Origin: Marmoricola sp. OAE513
GTDB taxonomy: Bacteria > Actinomycetota > Actinomycetes > Propionibacteriales > Nocardioidaceae
NCBI RefSeq assembly: GCF_040546585.1
Contig: NZ_JBEPOC010000001.1
Coordinates: 1,612,001-1,676,000 of the forward strand
DNA: 64,000 nucleotides
Direction: 5' to 3'
Positions 44,576-53,817 of the stretch are shown here, piece after piece; within the stretch, counting starts at the first letter, position 1; every line of letters starts with the position of its first letter. The notes under the pieces are model-generated. The model ran no database searches and was not told the origin of the DNA. It saw only the letters and a program-made list of their open reading frames with translations. The translations under genes and the position numbers were made by a program.

Positions 44576-46338
44576 GAGGCTTTCTGGCCTGCGCGCAGGA
44601 ACCGGCCCGTCCGCACCGACCCGAGCTTGTCGGACGCGACACCCTCGCCGTGGACGAACTCGCCGCCGACGAGCACGGCGGTCACCGCGCGGTCGTTGCG
44701 GTTGACCATCCGGGGCAGGTTGTCGAACGCCGGCACCGGGTTCTCGTGGTAGCTGTCGAGCTCGTCGTCCAGGCCCGCGGGGTCGATCACCACGACGTCG
44801 GCACGGTCACCGACGCGCAGGTGACCCGCGTCCAGGTCGTACCAGTCGGCGAGCTCGCCGGTGAGGCGGTGCACCGCGTGCTCCATCGTCATGAAGCCGC
44901 GGCCCGCCTTCTCGGCGTCGTGCGCGCGCCGGAGGAACCGGAGCCCGAAGTTGTAGAACGCCATGTTGCGCAGGTGCGCACCCGCATCGGAGAAGCCCAT
45001 CTGCACGCCGTCGAGCACGCTGAGCTTGTTGAGCACCTCGGGCCGGTGGTTGGAGATCGTGGTGCGCCAGCGCAGCTTGGTGCCGTGCTCGACGACGAGG
45101 TCGAGGAAGGCGTCGACCGGGTGCAGCCCACCGCGCTCCTGACCGACCTGGCCGAACGTCTTGCCGATGACCGAGTCGTCGGGGCACTCGGTGATGTCGG
45201 CGTCGAAGAAGTCGCGGTGCCAGACGCGCAAGCCGAACTTGTTCTCGTAGTCCTTGCGGAACTTGCGGCGGTACTCCTCGTCCTGGAGCAGGCGCATCCG
45301 CTCGACCGCGTCGGCGAGGTGGAGAGCCGCCGCGCCGGTCCCGAACTCCTCGAAGATGACCAGGTCGATGCCGTCGGCGTACACCTCGAACGGGACCGGC
45401 AGGTGCTGCCACTTCAGGTCGCCGCCGAGCTTCTTCACCGCGCGGGACGTCGGACCCATGATCTTGATGGCGAACTTGTTCGCCTTGAGGTCGGCTGCCG
45501 AGAGCAGGCTGAGCTTGAGCTTCTTACGCCGCAGTCCGGTCGAGGCGGAGAACAGGCCGACGAAGCTCATCGGGTTGCCGATGTCCGGCCCTGCCTGGAG
45601 CACCCGGTCACGCTTGCGCAGGATCTTGTAGAGGCGGCGACGCTCACGCCCCTTCGCGTACGTCGACGGGAGCGTCCGCGACCGGCACACCTCTCCGTCG
45701 AGCTTGTCGAACAGCAACTCCTGGGCTGACATGCCGATGAAGCCGGCGTCGAGGGCCTCGCTGAGCTTGGCCTCCATGCCCCGCAGCTCGGACTCGGTCG
45801 GGACGACGCCCTTGGTGGTCGCGCGATCCAGGCCCATCTCGGATGCCCGGATGTCGGAGTGCCCGAGGAAGGCGGCGATGTTCGGCCCGAGCGCCAGCGA
45901 GTCGATGTAGTCGGCGTACTCGCCGGCCGAGGCCCACGGACCGTGCGTCTCGACTGCCTCGATGACGTGACGACGCGGGATCGCCTCGACCCGACCGAAG
46001 ATGTCTCCCGCCACCGACGGCTCGACGTGCACGGTCGAGAGAGAGCAGGACCCGAGAAAGATCGTCGTCATGCCGTGCCGCACCGACTCGGCCAGGGCAG
46101 GTCCGTCGAGGATCTCGACGTCGTAGTGCGTGTGGATGTCGACCATGCCGGGGGTGACCCACTTGCCGGTCGCGTCGATCACCCGCGCGCAGCCGGTCTC
46201 GTCGAGCGGGCTGGCCGAGATCTCGACGACCTTCCCGTCGCGGATGCCGACGTTCGCGATGACGGAGGGTCCGGTGCTGCCGTCGAAGACGCGGCCGCCC
46301 TTGATGATCACGTCGTAGCTGGAGCCAGAGAAGGTCAT
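44572..46338 (-). CDS. Amidohydrolase family protein (N-acyl-D-amino-acid deacylase-like)
   Basis: 588 residues. Opens with a beta-sandwich strand set (VIIKGGRVFDGSTGPSV) and the metal motif GMVDIHTHYD (about 62-71); later HSD, SDAGAHLRNM and, at the C terminus, GDRADVVVIDPAG are the usual composite-domain features. Metal-dependent hydrolase acting on an amide, dihydro-ring or acyl bond; exact substrate unknown. ATG 46338 lies only seven bases from a likely -10 box, suggesting a leaderless mRNA. The TetR gene follows in the same operon. Confidence 0.87.
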   Translation of the reverse strand: MTFSGSSYDVIIKGGRVFDGSTGPSVIANVGIRDGKVVEISASPLDETGCARVIDATGKWVTPGMVDIHTHYDVEILDGPALAESVRHGMTTIFLGSCSLSTVHVEPSVAGDIFGRVEAIPRRHVIEAVETHGPWASAGEYADYIDSLALGPNIAAFLGHSDIRASEMGLDRATTKGVVPTESELRGMEAKLSEALDAGFIGMSAQELLFDKLDGEVCRSRTLPSTYAKGRERRRLYKILRKRDRVLQAGPDIGNPMSFVGLFSASTGLRRKKLKLSLLSAADLKANKFAIKIMGPTSRAVKKLGGDLKWQHLPVPFEVYADGIDLVIFEEFGTGAAALHLADAVERMRLLQDEEYRRKFRKDYENKFGLRVWHRDFFDADITECPDDSVIGKTFGQVGQERGGLHPVDAFLDLVVEHGTKLRWRTTISNHRPEVLNKLSVLDGVQMGFSDAGAHLRNMAFYNFGLRFLRRAHDAEKAGRGFMTMEHAVHRLTGELADWYDLDAGHLRVGDRADVVVIDPAGLDDELDSYHENPVPAFDNLPRMVNRNDRAVTAVLVGGEFVHGEGVASDKLGSVRTGRFLRAGQKAS

Positions 46339-46340
46339 GC

Positions 46341-46372
46341 CTTAGATTGCAACCGATCGGTCTCTAAGTCAA
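46341..46372 (-). promoter_or_regulatory. Promoter with palindromic operator for the amidohydrolase–TetR operon
   Basis: Leftward reading gives -35 TTGACT (46367-46372), a perfect palindrome ACCGATCGGT (46352-46361) in the spacer, and AATCTA (46343-46348) as -10, with about seven bases to the ATG. A repressor on the palindrome would block both boxes. Confidence 0.55.
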
Positions 46373-46375
46373 GGC

Positions 46376-48512
46376 TCAGGCGGTGAGCGCTTCCCACGGC
46401 TGTGCGGGCACCCCGAGCTGGGCCATCCGCTCGGCGTACCGGCGGTGCGCGATCCGCGCCTCGCCGTATCGGCCGGCCACGCGGAGCGCCTCGATGAGCG
46501 CGAGGTGGTCCGGCTCGTCGTACGGGTCGGCGCTCAGCAGACGGGTCAGCCACGGGACGGCCGCGTCCGCGGCACCGCGGCGCAGGTGCAGCAAAGCCAG
46601 CGCCCGGACGACCCGGCGTGCCAGCGCGTCCAGCTCCTCACGGATCTCGAGGACCCAGTCGGCCTCCTCGCCGTCCGCGAACTCTCCGGTGTAGAGCGAC
46701 GCGGCCGCCTCGAGCGCGGCCACGGCCTGACTCTCCTCGGCAGCAGCGACGGGCCCGTCGGCGTACCGGCCGAGCGCGGAGCCGGCAGCGCGCCGGAAGT
46801 CGTCGACGTCGTGCTCGACCCAGTCGGCGGCGAGCACCAGCCGCCCGCTCTCGGTGCGCAGGAAGTGGTCGCTGCCGTAGGCCTTGTCCGGGTCGAGGGT
46901 GGCCCGCAGGTGCGACAGGGCCACCGAGAGCCGGTTGCTGACGTCCCTGGTCTCCGGCCAGAGCAGCTCGGCGAGGCGGGCCCGGCTGATACCGGTGGAC
47001 CCGTGCGCGGCGATGAAGGCGCAGCGCCTCGTGCGCCTTGCGCGAGGGCCAGGCACCGGGCGCGAGCGGCTCGCCCTGGCGCAGGACGACGAACGCGCCG
47101 AGCGAGTGCACCCGGATCGGCGCGGAGGTCGCCCCCTCGTTGATCGCGTGCAGCTGACCGGCGATCTGACCGGCGTCCGCGACGATGCCGTGCGCGCGGA
47201 GCTCGGCGGCAGCCAGCCGTCGTTCGAGCGGGTCGCGTCCGAGATGGGCGCGGACGAGACGGTGCACCGCGATCCGGATCGGGTCGCCGATCTTTCGACG
47301 CAGCTGACCGGCCTCGCGCAGCCGCGGGTCCTCCGGCGAGCTCTCGTCGAGGAGGCAGAGGATCTCCAGCGCCTCGGCCATCCGGGTCAGGTCACCCACG
47401 CGACCCGCCTCCTGCACCGCGAGGCCGGCCTGCTCGCGGGCACGCGCCGGCTAGCCGGTGCACAGGTGCACCCAGCTGGCGGCCGTCAGCGCACCCGCTC
47501 CGCGGACGGCGATCGGCTCGCGTTCCACCCGGGCGACGAGCTCGGTGGCACCGGCCGGGTCGGACGGCGCGGTGACCAGGGCGAGGCCGGCGAGGGCGGG
47601 CACGAGTGTCTGGGCGTCCCCCTCGAGCTCGGCCGCCCCGATCGCGTGCCGGAACGATGCCGCTGCCTGCGTGGCCAGACCGAGCGTCGACTGGATCTCG
47701 GCAACGAGCTGCCAGGTGCTCCCGGCGTTGGGCGAGCCGGCGAGCGCGTAGAAGGTGCGGGCCTGGTGCGCCTCGGCCAGCGCCTCGTCGAGACGACCCA
47801 GCGTCATCAGCGCCTCGGCGAGGTTGTGCCGCAGCAGGGCCAACCCGGACTGGTGGCCCGTGCGCAGGTTGACCTGCTGCCCGGCCACCGCGAACTCGAC
47901 CGCGGCCTCGGGATCTCCGGACTCCAGCGCGCGGGAGGACAGGTTGTTGAGCACCCGCTCGAGGGTGAGGTCGTCGTCGGACCGCTCGGCCCAGGAACGG
48001 GCGCGCTCGTAGTACCGCAGGTTCCCGTCGCGGTCGCCCTCTGCCGCCGCGAGCAGCGCGCGAGCGACGTCGACGACTCCCTGAGCGGCGCCGCCGGCGG
48101 CGATGTCGAGCGCACCAGCGGTCGTGACGAAGGTCTGCGCACCGTCACGGTCACCCCGGTTCCACGCGATCGACGCCCGCGTGGCTGCCAGACGCGCGAG
48201 GTCGGCGGGGTCGCCTCCGGTCTCCGCGCGATCGGCCACCGCGGCCGCGTCGCGCAGGTGACCGAGGTGGTGCAGCCCGTACGCCGCCCGCCACGCGATC
48301 CACGCCGGCAGGGTCGGACCGATGCCGTCCAGCAGGGTCATCCACTGGTCGCGCAGCAACAGGCTGGTGAGCTCGCTCGCGCGTTCCTCGGCTGCGACGA
48401 GCGGATCGGGGGCGCCGAGCACCTCGACCAGCAGCGCGTCCGCGACCTGGTGCGGGGACGGGGCGACGTCAGGGGGCAGAGCCTCGCCTGGTCCGAGTGC
48501 CGGCAACGTCAC
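46376..48512 (-). pseudogene. Broken TPR + SARP/BTAD regulator (stop codon and frameshift)
   Basis: The pieces read as one regulator: a TPR-like N half (about 353 codons, 48512 to 47454), an in-frame TAG at 47451-47453, more of the same frame (REQAGLAVQEAGRVGDLTRM and on to SRKAHEALR), then a one-base shift near 47020-47030 into the frame that continues CAFIAAHGSTG, LAELLWPE, BTAD-type ESGRLVLAADWVEHDVDDFRRA and the end at 46376. Two independent lesions (nonsense and indel) argue for decay, though one sequencing error each cannot be excluded. A fragment could still be translated from 48512. Upstream of the amidohydrolase promoter on the same strand. Confidence 0.82.
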
Positions 48513-48659
48513 GCACCCATCGTAGGGCGCCCAGATCGTCCGAAAGATGAATTTAAGACCGTTCTCCCAGGCTGGGGACCAGCGATGGGACGGGCATCTC
48601 GGGGCCGTCCCGCCGCCACCCGACCTTCATCACCAGCACCACCAACCATGGGAGAGAGC

Positions 48660-49325
48660 ATGCGTTCCAAGATCACCTCGGTCCTCACCGTCATCGGTGC
48701 CGTGACCATCCTGGTCCTCGCCGCGAACACCGCCGCGATGGCCGCCACGGGCAAGGGCTTCCTGCTCGGCAAGACCAACAAGACCAGCAAGGTCAGCACG
48801 CTGAGCCGCACCGCGCCGGGCCCGGCCCTGTCGCTGAAGACCAAGAAGGTCTCCGACGCCCCGCTGGCCGTGAACGGCAGCGGCAAGGTCACCAACCTGA
48901 ACGCCGACAAGATCGACGGCATCGACTCCAGCGCCCTCGGCACCCGCGCCCTGGTGTGGGCCTACGCCGGCTCCTCGAGCGCCTCGGCCACGCACACGTA
49001 CACGATCAAGAACCTGCCGAAGGGCAGCTACCTCTTCAGCTACGAGGTCTTCCTGCGGCCCTCGACGTACACCGGCGCGGGCAACCTGGACTGCTACCTC
49101 CAGCGCGACAGCCTGTACGCCGGCGAGCAGGGCGCCCCGGGTCAGACCATCGGTACGGCGGTCACCGGCAACGCGGTGATGACCCTGGTGGCGACCGCGG
49201 ACGTGCACCTGAGCTGCTCGGTCTCCTCGGGCACGTCGACCTGGGAGTTCACCCAGGCCCAGCCGCTGCGGATCACCGCGGTCCCGATCAACGCCCTGAC
49301 GCTCAAGGGCGCGCCCCAGAGCTGA
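48660..49325 (+). CDS. Secreted protein with VNGSGKV–NLNADKIDG motif
   Basis: 221 residues. Signal peptide about 1-29 (VIGAVTILVLAANTAAMAA). Residues 62-82 (PLAVNGSGKVTNLNADKIDG) match a short motif common to secreted actinobacterial proteins and phage tail-fibre-like proteins, followed by a beta-rich domain with a Cys pair (NLDCYLQ, HLSCSVS). GGGAGAGAGC precedes ATG 48660. Function unknown; surface or matrix role inferred. Confidence 0.72.
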   Translation: MRSKITSVLTVIGAVTILVLAANTAAMAATGKGFLLGKTNKTSKVSTLSRTAPGPALSLKTKKVSDAPLAVNGSGKVTNLNADKIDGIDSSALGTRALVWAYAGSSSASATHTYTIKNLPKGSYLFSYEVFLRPSTYTGAGNLDCYLQRDSLYAGEQGAPGQTIGTAVTGNAVMTLVATADVHLSCSVSSGTSTWEFTQAQPLRITAVPINALTLKGAPQS

Positions 49326-49330
49326 TCCGT

Positions 49331-49452
49331 GAGGGGGCACAGATGTCCCATCACTGACCGCCGACCGGGCGCAGATGTCTCGCTGACGATCAGCGACGGG
49401 ACATACGCGCCCGGTCGGCGCGTTCTGCTGGGACATCCGCGCCCGGTCGGCG
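49331..49452. repeat. Intergenic repeat family, four copies in both orientations
   Basis: Direct copies at 49331-49349 (partial) and 49359-49381 and inverted copies at 49398-49420 and 49430-49452; core CAGATGTCYC next to GACCGGGCG. Pairing 49359-49381 with 49398-49420 makes a long stem-loop with a 16-base loop, which could also act as a terminator. Confidence 0.78.
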
Positions 49453-49479
49453 ATCGGAGGTTAGGGCAGACTTCTCGCC

Positions 49480-50034
49480 ATGACCGACGAGGTGCAGACC
49501 CTTCTCTCCGGGCGGCGCCCGCTCGTCGTGGTCTTCCAGGCCTCGAGTGCTCTCGTCGCCGGGATCGGCCTGGCCTGGACCTACTACGGCCAGCGCGTCG
49601 TGATGGACGTCGGCGGCAGCTGTGCCGACGGTGGTCCCTACGTCAGCGCCCAACCGTGCCCCGACGGTGCCGGGCTGATGGCCGTGGGCATCCCGGTCAT
49701 GCTGCTGTTCGTCATCGGCGCCACCTTCGCCGCCACCATCAGCGAGACGCCGCTGCCGGTGTTCCCGATGTGGGCCGTGCTCTTCGGGACGCTGGGCTGG
49801 AACTTCTTGGAGTACGGCTTCGCCGACCCGAAGTCGGTCTCCTGGATCGTCTGCGGCGTGGTGTTCTGGTTGATTGCCGCGCCCGCCGTGCCGTTGACCC
49901 TCGGGGCGCTGCGCTCGCGAAGCACGGACCGACCGGGGCAGGCAGGCGTGCGGGTCTACTGGATCAGCATCTACCTCGGCCTCGGCGCGATCGGCTGGGG
50001 TCTGGGGTGGTGGAGCTTCGACTCCTGGACCTGA
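49480..50034 (+). CDS. Membrane protein of unknown function
   Basis: 184 residues, about five hydrophobic spans (18-38, 66-88, 95-112, 120-142, 158-175) and an extracytoplasmic Cys pair (GGSCADGG, AQPCPDG) that may form a disulphide. No family recognised. Its stop is three bases before the end of the convergent gene. Confidence 0.68.
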   Translation: MTDEVQTLLSGRRPLVVVFQASSALVAGIGLAWTYYGQRVVMDVGGSCADGGPYVSAQPCPDGAGLMAVGIPVMLLFVIGATFAATISETPLPVFPMWAVLFGTLGWNFLEYGFADPKSVSWIVCGVVFWLIAAPAVPLTLGALRSRSTDRPGQAGVRVYWISIYLGLGAIGWGLGWWSFDSWT

Positions 50035-50037
50035 GGT

Positions 50038-50445
50038 TCAGAGGTCACCGAGCGAGTCGGGAACGTTCAGCTTGTCCGGGTCCGGCCACGGCGGAACGTG
50101 CGCCAGCGCGGTGGTGACGAGCGCAACCCGCGCCAGCACCAGCGCCTTGCGCCGGAGCTTGCCGCCTTCGTCGTCGGTCAACGCCTCGACGGTCTCGCGG
50201 ATCTGGGCACCCGTGTAGCCCGGGCGTTCGCCCACGACGCGCTCGATGTCAGGCAGCGCCAGCAGGAACGGCAGGATCTCCGAACCGATCGGCTCGATCA
50301 GCTGGTAGCGACCGAACCCGCCGAGGTCGGCCCACGCCTGCTCGACGTCGACCCGGCCCTTGCGGATGTCCTTCGACTTCGACGCCAGGGCCGCCTTGGC
50401 GGTCCCGGTGATCGCAGCGGTCAGCTCGGCCTCGGAGAAGTTCAC
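50038..50445 (-). CDS. Conserved-looking hypothetical protein
   Basis: 135 residues, soluble and rather acidic; helix-rich with KAALASKSKDIRKGRVDVEQ and a C-terminal Pro-rich end. I see no recognised domain. Starts 25 bases past the GH3 gene's stop on the same strand. Confidence 0.6.
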   Translation of the reverse strand: MNFSEAELTAAITGTAKAALASKSKDIRKGRVDVEQAWADLGGFGRYQLIEPIGSEILPFLLALPDIERVVGERPGYTGAQIRETVEALTDDEGGKLRRKALVLARVALVTTALAHVPPWPDPDKLNVPDSLGDL

Positions 50446-50469
50446 CTGCCCAGTCTGACCCAGTGACCC

Positions 50470-52833
50470 TCAGTCCACCGAAACCACCGTGGCAGGCGGT
50501 GCCAGCGGCAGGAAGAAGTCGGTTCCGCTGCCCAGCGAGACCGAGGCGTCGGGACAGGTCGCCCCGCGCGCCACGGTCCTGCTGGTGAGCAGCTCGCGCG
50601 AGGACTTGCCGACGGTCACGGTGTAGCAACCTGGAAGCGTGCGCCAGCCACCCGCCGTCCCGAGGCTCGTGTCCCAGCTGGCGAAGGACCGGTCACTGAG
50701 CGGGAACGAGACCCGCACCGTGCGCCCCGGCTCGATCGACACGGACTTGCTCGAGACCAGCTGCCGCACCGGTTGCGGGAAGGCCGCCGAGGACGGCTTG
50801 CTGAGGTAGACCTGCGGAACGGCGTACCCGGCGCGCGAGCCGGTGTTCGTGATCTCGACCGTGGCGGTCGACGCGGCGCCGGCGACCCCACCGGCCTGCA
50901 CCTGGACCGGCCCGTAGGAGAACGTCGTGTACGACAGGCCCGCCCCGAACTCGTACGCCGGCGACTGTCCCTTCGCGTCGTACCAGCGGTAGCCGACCAG
51001 GAGGCCTTCACTGTGGTCGGCACCCGGGTAGCGGTCGGGATCGTGGGCCGTGGAGCCCTGGTCGGCGTTCGCCGGGAACGTCACCGGCAGCCGTCCGCCG
51101 GGGTCGACGTCACCGAACAGCACGCGGGCGATCGCCGAGCCGCCCTCCTGCCCCGGGTACCAGGCCTGCACCAGGCCGGCGACCTTGTCGCGCCACGGCG
51201 TCAGCACCGGGCCACCGGTCTCCAGGACCGCGACGGTGTTCGGCTGAGCGCTCGCGATCCGGCCGACCATCGCGTCCTGGTTGATGCCGTTGAGAGGGCA
51301 CGGTGCCAGCAGGCACAGCTTGCCGCGACCGATCAGCACCGAGTTGCTGTTGAGGAAGTCGCTGGTGCAGCTCAGCCCGATGCAGCTCTTGTCCTGGCCC
51401 TCGGTCTGAACGTCGCCGGTGATCACGATCGCGACGTCGGCCGCTGCCGCCATCGCGGCGGCCTTCGTCTGACTGGCGCCGTCGGTGTAGGTGACGGTGA
51501 CGTCGGAGCCGGCACGAGCAGTGATCGCCTCGAGGGCGGTGACGACCCGGGTCGGGGAGACGCCACCGGAACCGCCGCCGGTGATGAACGTCTTCGCGTA
51601 CGGACCGATCACCGCGATCTTCTTCACGCTCGGCTTCAGCGGCAGGATCCCGTTGTTCTTGAGCAGCGTGATCGCACGCTCCTCGATGCGCTGCGCGGTG
51701 GCGCGGTCGGCGTCGTTGTCGATCTGCGTGTCGTCGTTGAGGAACGGCAACCGGTCGAAGTACCCGAAGGCGAACAGCGTGCGGAGGATCCGACGCACGT
51801 GACCGTCGACGACCGAACGCTTGACCCTGCCGCTGGCGACCGCGTAGCCGATGGCGACCGGCGAGTAGGCCTGGTCGATGCTGCCCTGGGCGGGGACGAA
51901 GTCGAGTCCGTTGTTGAGGTTGCGCACGGTGTCCTTGGAGGCGCCGTAGTCAGCGACGACGAAGCCCTTGAAACCCCACTGCTCCTCGAGGATCGTCTGC
52001 AGCATCTTCGCGTTCTGGCAGGCCCACTCGCCGTTGATCCGGTTGTAGGAGCACATCACCGTGCCGACGTCGCCCTGCTTCACCGCTGCCTCGAAGTGCG
52101 GCAGGTAGAGCTCGTGCAGCGTGCGGTCGTCGACCTCGGCGTTGACGATGTGCCGGCTCCCGTTGAGGGCGAACAGCGGCGGGACGCCAAACTGGCCCTC
52201 CTGGTTGTTCAGCGCGAAGTGCTTCACGTCGGCGATCACACCCGTGCTCTGAGCACCCTTGATCCACGCGACCCCGGTCTGGGCGATGAGCTGGGTTTCC
52301 TCGCCGTAGGCCTCGTAGCCGCGACCGTTCTGCGGGGTGCGTGCCAGGTTGACCGTCGGACCGAGGACGACGTCGTTGCCCTTGGCGCGCGCCTCCTCCC
52401 CGATGGTGCGCCCGTACTCGTACGCCGACGCGGCGTCCCAGGTAGCGGCCAGGGCGATCGGCACCGGCATCGCTGTCGCCTTGCCCTGTCGTACGCCGAC
52501 CGGCCCGTCGGTGAAGTACACCTCCGGGAGCCCGAGCCGCGGCACCGCGACCGAGACGCCCGTGTGACCGCCGGTCGCACCGTTGTTCGCGGCTCCCTGC
52601 CCGCCGAGCAGCGCGATCTCCTCGTCCAGCGTCATCGCCTTCTGGAACAGCAGCGCACGCGCGTCCGGGGACAGCGAGGTGTCGCACCACGGGTGCGCCG
52701 ACGACGACGTGCACGGGGCGACAGGCGGAGCGGGCGGCTCGGCAGCCCGGCTCGAACCAGCGAGCTGCGCGGTAGCGAGCAGCGGGACGACGAGGCCGGC
52801 ACACGCCAGACCGGCAAGACGGGACAGTCGCAC
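50470..52833 (-). CDS. Secreted glycoside hydrolase family 3 (beta-glucosidase-like)
   Basis: 787 residues. Signal peptide (about 1-31, ending SSRAA). GH3 TIM barrel with NLARTPQNGRGYEAYGEE, KHFALNNQEG and the nucleophile Asp in GFVVADYGAS (about 288-297); then the alpha/beta sandwich domain (VIGPYAKTFITGGGSGG, ETGGPVLTPW) and a C-terminal FnIII-like domain (GAGLSYTTFSYGPV, from about 640). It should remove terminal beta-glucosyl or related residues outside the cell. A Cys-rich insert (KSCIGLSC, KLCLLAPCP, about 485-512) is unusual. GTG 52833 is preceded by GGAG. Divergent from a cluster of secreted, probably carbohydrate-binding, paralogues. Confidence 0.9.
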   Translation of the reverse strand: MRLSRLAGLACAGLVVPLLATAQLAGSSRAAEPPAPPVAPCTSSSAHPWCDTSLSPDARALLFQKAMTLDEEIALLGGQGAANNGATGGHTGVSVAVPRLGLPEVYFTDGPVGVRQGKATAMPVPIALAATWDAASAYEYGRTIGEEARAKGNDVVLGPTVNLARTPQNGRGYEAYGEETQLIAQTGVAWIKGAQSTGVIADVKHFALNNQEGQFGVPPLFALNGSRHIVNAEVDDRTLHELYLPHFEAAVKQGDVGTVMCSYNRINGEWACQNAKMLQTILEEQWGFKGFVVADYGASKDTVRNLNNGLDFVPAQGSIDQAYSPVAIGYAVASGRVKRSVVDGHVRRILRTLFAFGYFDRLPFLNDDTQIDNDADRATAQRIEERAITLLKNNGILPLKPSVKKIAVIGPYAKTFITGGGSGGVSPTRVVTALEAITARAGSDVTVTYTDGASQTKAAAMAAAADVAIVITGDVQTEGQDKSCIGLSCTSDFLNSNSVLIGRGKLCLLAPCPLNGINQDAMVGRIASAQPNTVAVLETGGPVLTPWRDKVAGLVQAWYPGQEGGSAIARVLFGDVDPGGRLPVTFPANADQGSTAHDPDRYPGADHSEGLLVGYRWYDAKGQSPAYEFGAGLSYTTFSYGPVQVQAGGVAGAASTATVEITNTGSRAGYAVPQVYLSKPSSAAFPQPVRQLVSSKSVSIEPGRTVRVSFPLSDRSFASWDTSLGTAGGWRTLPGCYTVTVGKSSRELLTSRTVARGATCPDASVSLGSGTDFFLPLAPPATVVSVD

Positions 52834-52994
52834 GGGAGCTCCAGGAAGGGTGAGAACACGCAGTGACGAGCAACGGGGTGCCTGCAGGCTAGGGCGGATC
52901 GAAGGTCCCGTCGAGGATCGATTTGCAGCGCGTCCGGGGTGGAGGCGTCCTAGGGTGGCCGAGACACGTCCCCTCACATCTCGGTGGTGCACGC

Positions 52995-53807
52995 ATGCGC
53001 AAGTCCCTCGTGGTCGTCCTGACCACACTCGCACTCGTCCTCGGGTTCGGCACCCTGGCGGACGCCGCGACGGCGAAGAAATCCTTCAAGGTCTCCATCA
53101 AGTCCAACGTCGCGGTCTCCCAGGCCGGCCGGTTCATCGTGATCTCCGGCAAGGTCTCCGGGCCCGGCGCCGGCGGCAAGAAGGTCAAGGTGCAGCGCCA
53201 GTACATCGGCGGAGCCTGGATCACCGTTGCCACCGTCACCACCAAGAAGTCCGGCAAGTACAAGGCCGTCGTCGAGACGCCTCGTGGTGGCACCACGTCG
53301 TTCCGCGCACTCAAGGCCAAGTCGTCCGCGCGCAAGGCCGGTGTCAGCGCCACCAAGGCCCTGCCGGTGTACCAGTGGCTCGACCTGGCCACCCAGCCCG
53401 GCCAGCTCAACAACACCTTCCCGGTCCAGGAGCAGGTCGGCGGCACGCTGTACGAGCACGCCTTCTCGTTCAGCCAGGGCGGCGGTATGGCCTACCGACC
53501 CTCCGGCCTCTGCACCGAGTTCGCCACCCGGTTCGGCTACAAGACCACCGGCCAGCCCCCGGTGGCCGATGACGCGAACCTCGAGCTGACCCGCATCCAG
53601 ACCAACCCCGCGCCGTCGATCTCCACGTCGACCTCGGTGAGCACCGGGAACGCGGTGACCTTCACCTCGTCACTCGCGGGCACCAAGTACCTGACGATCG
53701 AGGTGACCAGCATCGCCGGCGGCGGCTCGTACTTCGCCGCGCTCGGCGACCCGAAGGTCTACTGCAACGCCTCGACCCTTCCCACCTTCCGCAACGGCGA
53801 CTTCTGA
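52995..53807 (+). CDS. Secreted paralogue 1: beta-sandwich N half, NPCBM-like C half
   Basis: 270 residues. Signal peptide 1-25 (TLADAAT), a basic beta-sandwich domain (about 26-125, KKVKVQRQYIGGAWITVATV) and a C half (about 130-270) with FPVQEQVGGTLYEHAFSF, CTEFATRFGYK and ALGDPKVYC, which I read as an NPCBM/NEW2-like carbohydrate-binding module. The first of three tandem copies; its N half is clearly the most diverged of the three. Two Cys can form a disulphide. Adjacent to a GH3 glycosidase. Function inferred from fold only. Confidence 0.78.
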   Translation: MRKSLVVVLTTLALVLGFGTLADAATAKKSFKVSIKSNVAVSQAGRFIVISGKVSGPGAGGKKVKVQRQYIGGAWITVATVTTKKSGKYKAVVETPRGGTTSFRALKAKSSARKAGVSATKALPVYQWLDLATQPGQLNNTFPVQEQVGGTLYEHAFSFSQGGGMAYRPSGLCTEFATRFGYKTTGQPPVADDANLELTRIQTNPAPSISTSTSVSTGNAVTFTSSLAGTKYLTIEVTSIAGGGSYFAALGDPKVYCNASTLPTFRNGDF

Positions 53808-53817
53808 GGAGATGACC

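Noticed and set aside
44572-46338. D-aminoacylase as a firm assignment
   Set aside because: Only the general amidohydrolase metal motifs are visible; substrate-specific residues could not be assigned by eye.
49331-49452. CRISPR array
   Set aside because: Copies are in both orientations, spacing is irregular and no cas genes are present.
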